A program made the translations under genes and the position numbers. The notes under the pieces were generated by a model, which was given only the letters and a program-made list of their open reading frames with translations, did not search any database and was not told the DNA's origin. Of a DNA stretch of 39,915 nt, positions 39,669-39,915 are shown one piece after another (position 1 is the first letter of the stretch; each line of letters starts with the position of its first letter). The stretch is from NCBI GenBank assembly GCA_964501905.1, contig CAZCTW010000013.1:1-39915 (forward strand), read 5' to 3'. Origin of the DNA: B69-G16 sp964501905. Its GTDB lineage: Archaea; Thermoproteota; Thermoprotei; Thermofilales; B69-G16.

Positions 39669-39915
39669 ATGTCGGTAAAGCTTGATAATATTGTTGAGCT
39701 TCAGGGTGTGGGGAGGAGAACCCTTGAAAAATTAAAATTGGCTGGGTTCACGCCTGAGCTTATAGCAGTTACTTCTGCTAGGGTTATAGCGAAGGAAGCC
39801 GATATAACAGAGGAACAAGCGTATAGAATAGCCGAGTATATTAGGAGCGAACTGCTGCGGGGAGATGCCTTCATCACCGCGAAGGATTACTGGGAGTACA
39901 GGAAGAAGATAAAGC
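39669..39915 (+). CDS. RadA-like helix-hairpin-helix protein (partial at window end)
   Basis: 82 codons are visible. VELQGVGRRTLEKLKLAGF and ITEEQAYRIAEYIRSE form the two HhH parts of the RadA N-terminal domain. AFITAKDYWEYRKKI then carries the FxTA polymerisation motif and linker seen in true RadA. The frame runs off the window. If the window is circular it continues to TAA at 51-53, giving an isolated HhH protein of about 100 residues without a RecA core; otherwise a full RadA may follow. Confidence 0.7.
   Translation, partial: MSVKLDNIVELQGVGRRTLEKLKLAGFTPELIAVTSARVIAKEADITEEQAYRIAEYIRSELLRGDAFITAKDYWEYRKKIK

Noticed and set aside
1..39915. tRNA genes and CRISPR arrays
   Set aside because: A few GTTCGAA-like strings were checked, but all lie in coding regions without a cloverleaf; no regularly spaced repeats were seen.

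Overview
The window looks like an extrachromosomal or integrated mobile element of a thermophilic archaeon, most likely a crenarchaeote (Thermoproteota). Reasons seen in the sequence: an Orc1/Cdc6 initiator, RadA-family recombinases, an XPD-type Fe-S helicase, HerA/VirB4-type ATPases, archaeal type IV pilins, many GTG and TTG starts, heavy AGA/AGG and ATA codon use, and GGTG/GGAGG ribosome binding sites next to short-leader starts. No tRNA, rRNA, CRISPR array or intact transposase was found. Joining the last base to the first keeps the final reading frame open, so the window may be a linearised circular plasmid of about 40 kb, but this is weak evidence.

Left part (1-22206, almost all minus strand): an XPD-like helicase, then a long series of genes that looks like an archaeal conjugation or DNA-transfer machine. 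It has three P-loop ATPases of the HerA/VirB4/VirD4 superfamily (one membrane-anchored and CedB-like, one apparently a VirB4 split into two genes, one small). It also has a polytopic CedA/VirB6-like protein, a two-TM VirB2/CedA1-like pilin, a 1448-residue membrane protein, four small single-TM pilin-like proteins and two large surface proteins. No relaxase was recognised. Two blocks without a clear gene (1-206 and 3150-3540) hold several long perfect inverted repeats.

Middle part (22295-27688, plus strand, divergent from the above): a compact type IV pilus operon with a thioredoxin-fold protein, a ParA/TadZ-like ATPase, a coiled-coil protein, a GspE/TadA secretion ATPase, two tandem major-pilin-like genes, a TadC-like membrane platform and a minor pilin.

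Right part (27793-39915): plasmid maintenance and recombination. It has two ParB-family proteins, several winged-helix regulators, a truncated ribbon-helix-helix protein and a SWIM zinc-finger protein. An operon carries a winged helix, a RadA-like protein without a P-loop, an intact RadA paralog and a PD-(D/E)XK nuclease, and it ends in a hairpin plus T-run terminator. Then come a small decayed region with three frameshifted short ORFs, Orc1/Cdc6, and another RadA-like helix-hairpin-helix gene running off the end.

An ATAATTAT palindrome occurs at least 13 times between genes, mostly 7-32 bases before a start codon. This suggests that much of the element shares one promoter or operator architecture. 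The working model is a self-transmissible archaeal plasmid that pairs a type IV pilus (contact) with a Ced/Ted-type channel (DNA passage) and carries its own RadA-based recombination and Cdc6/ParB maintenance genes.
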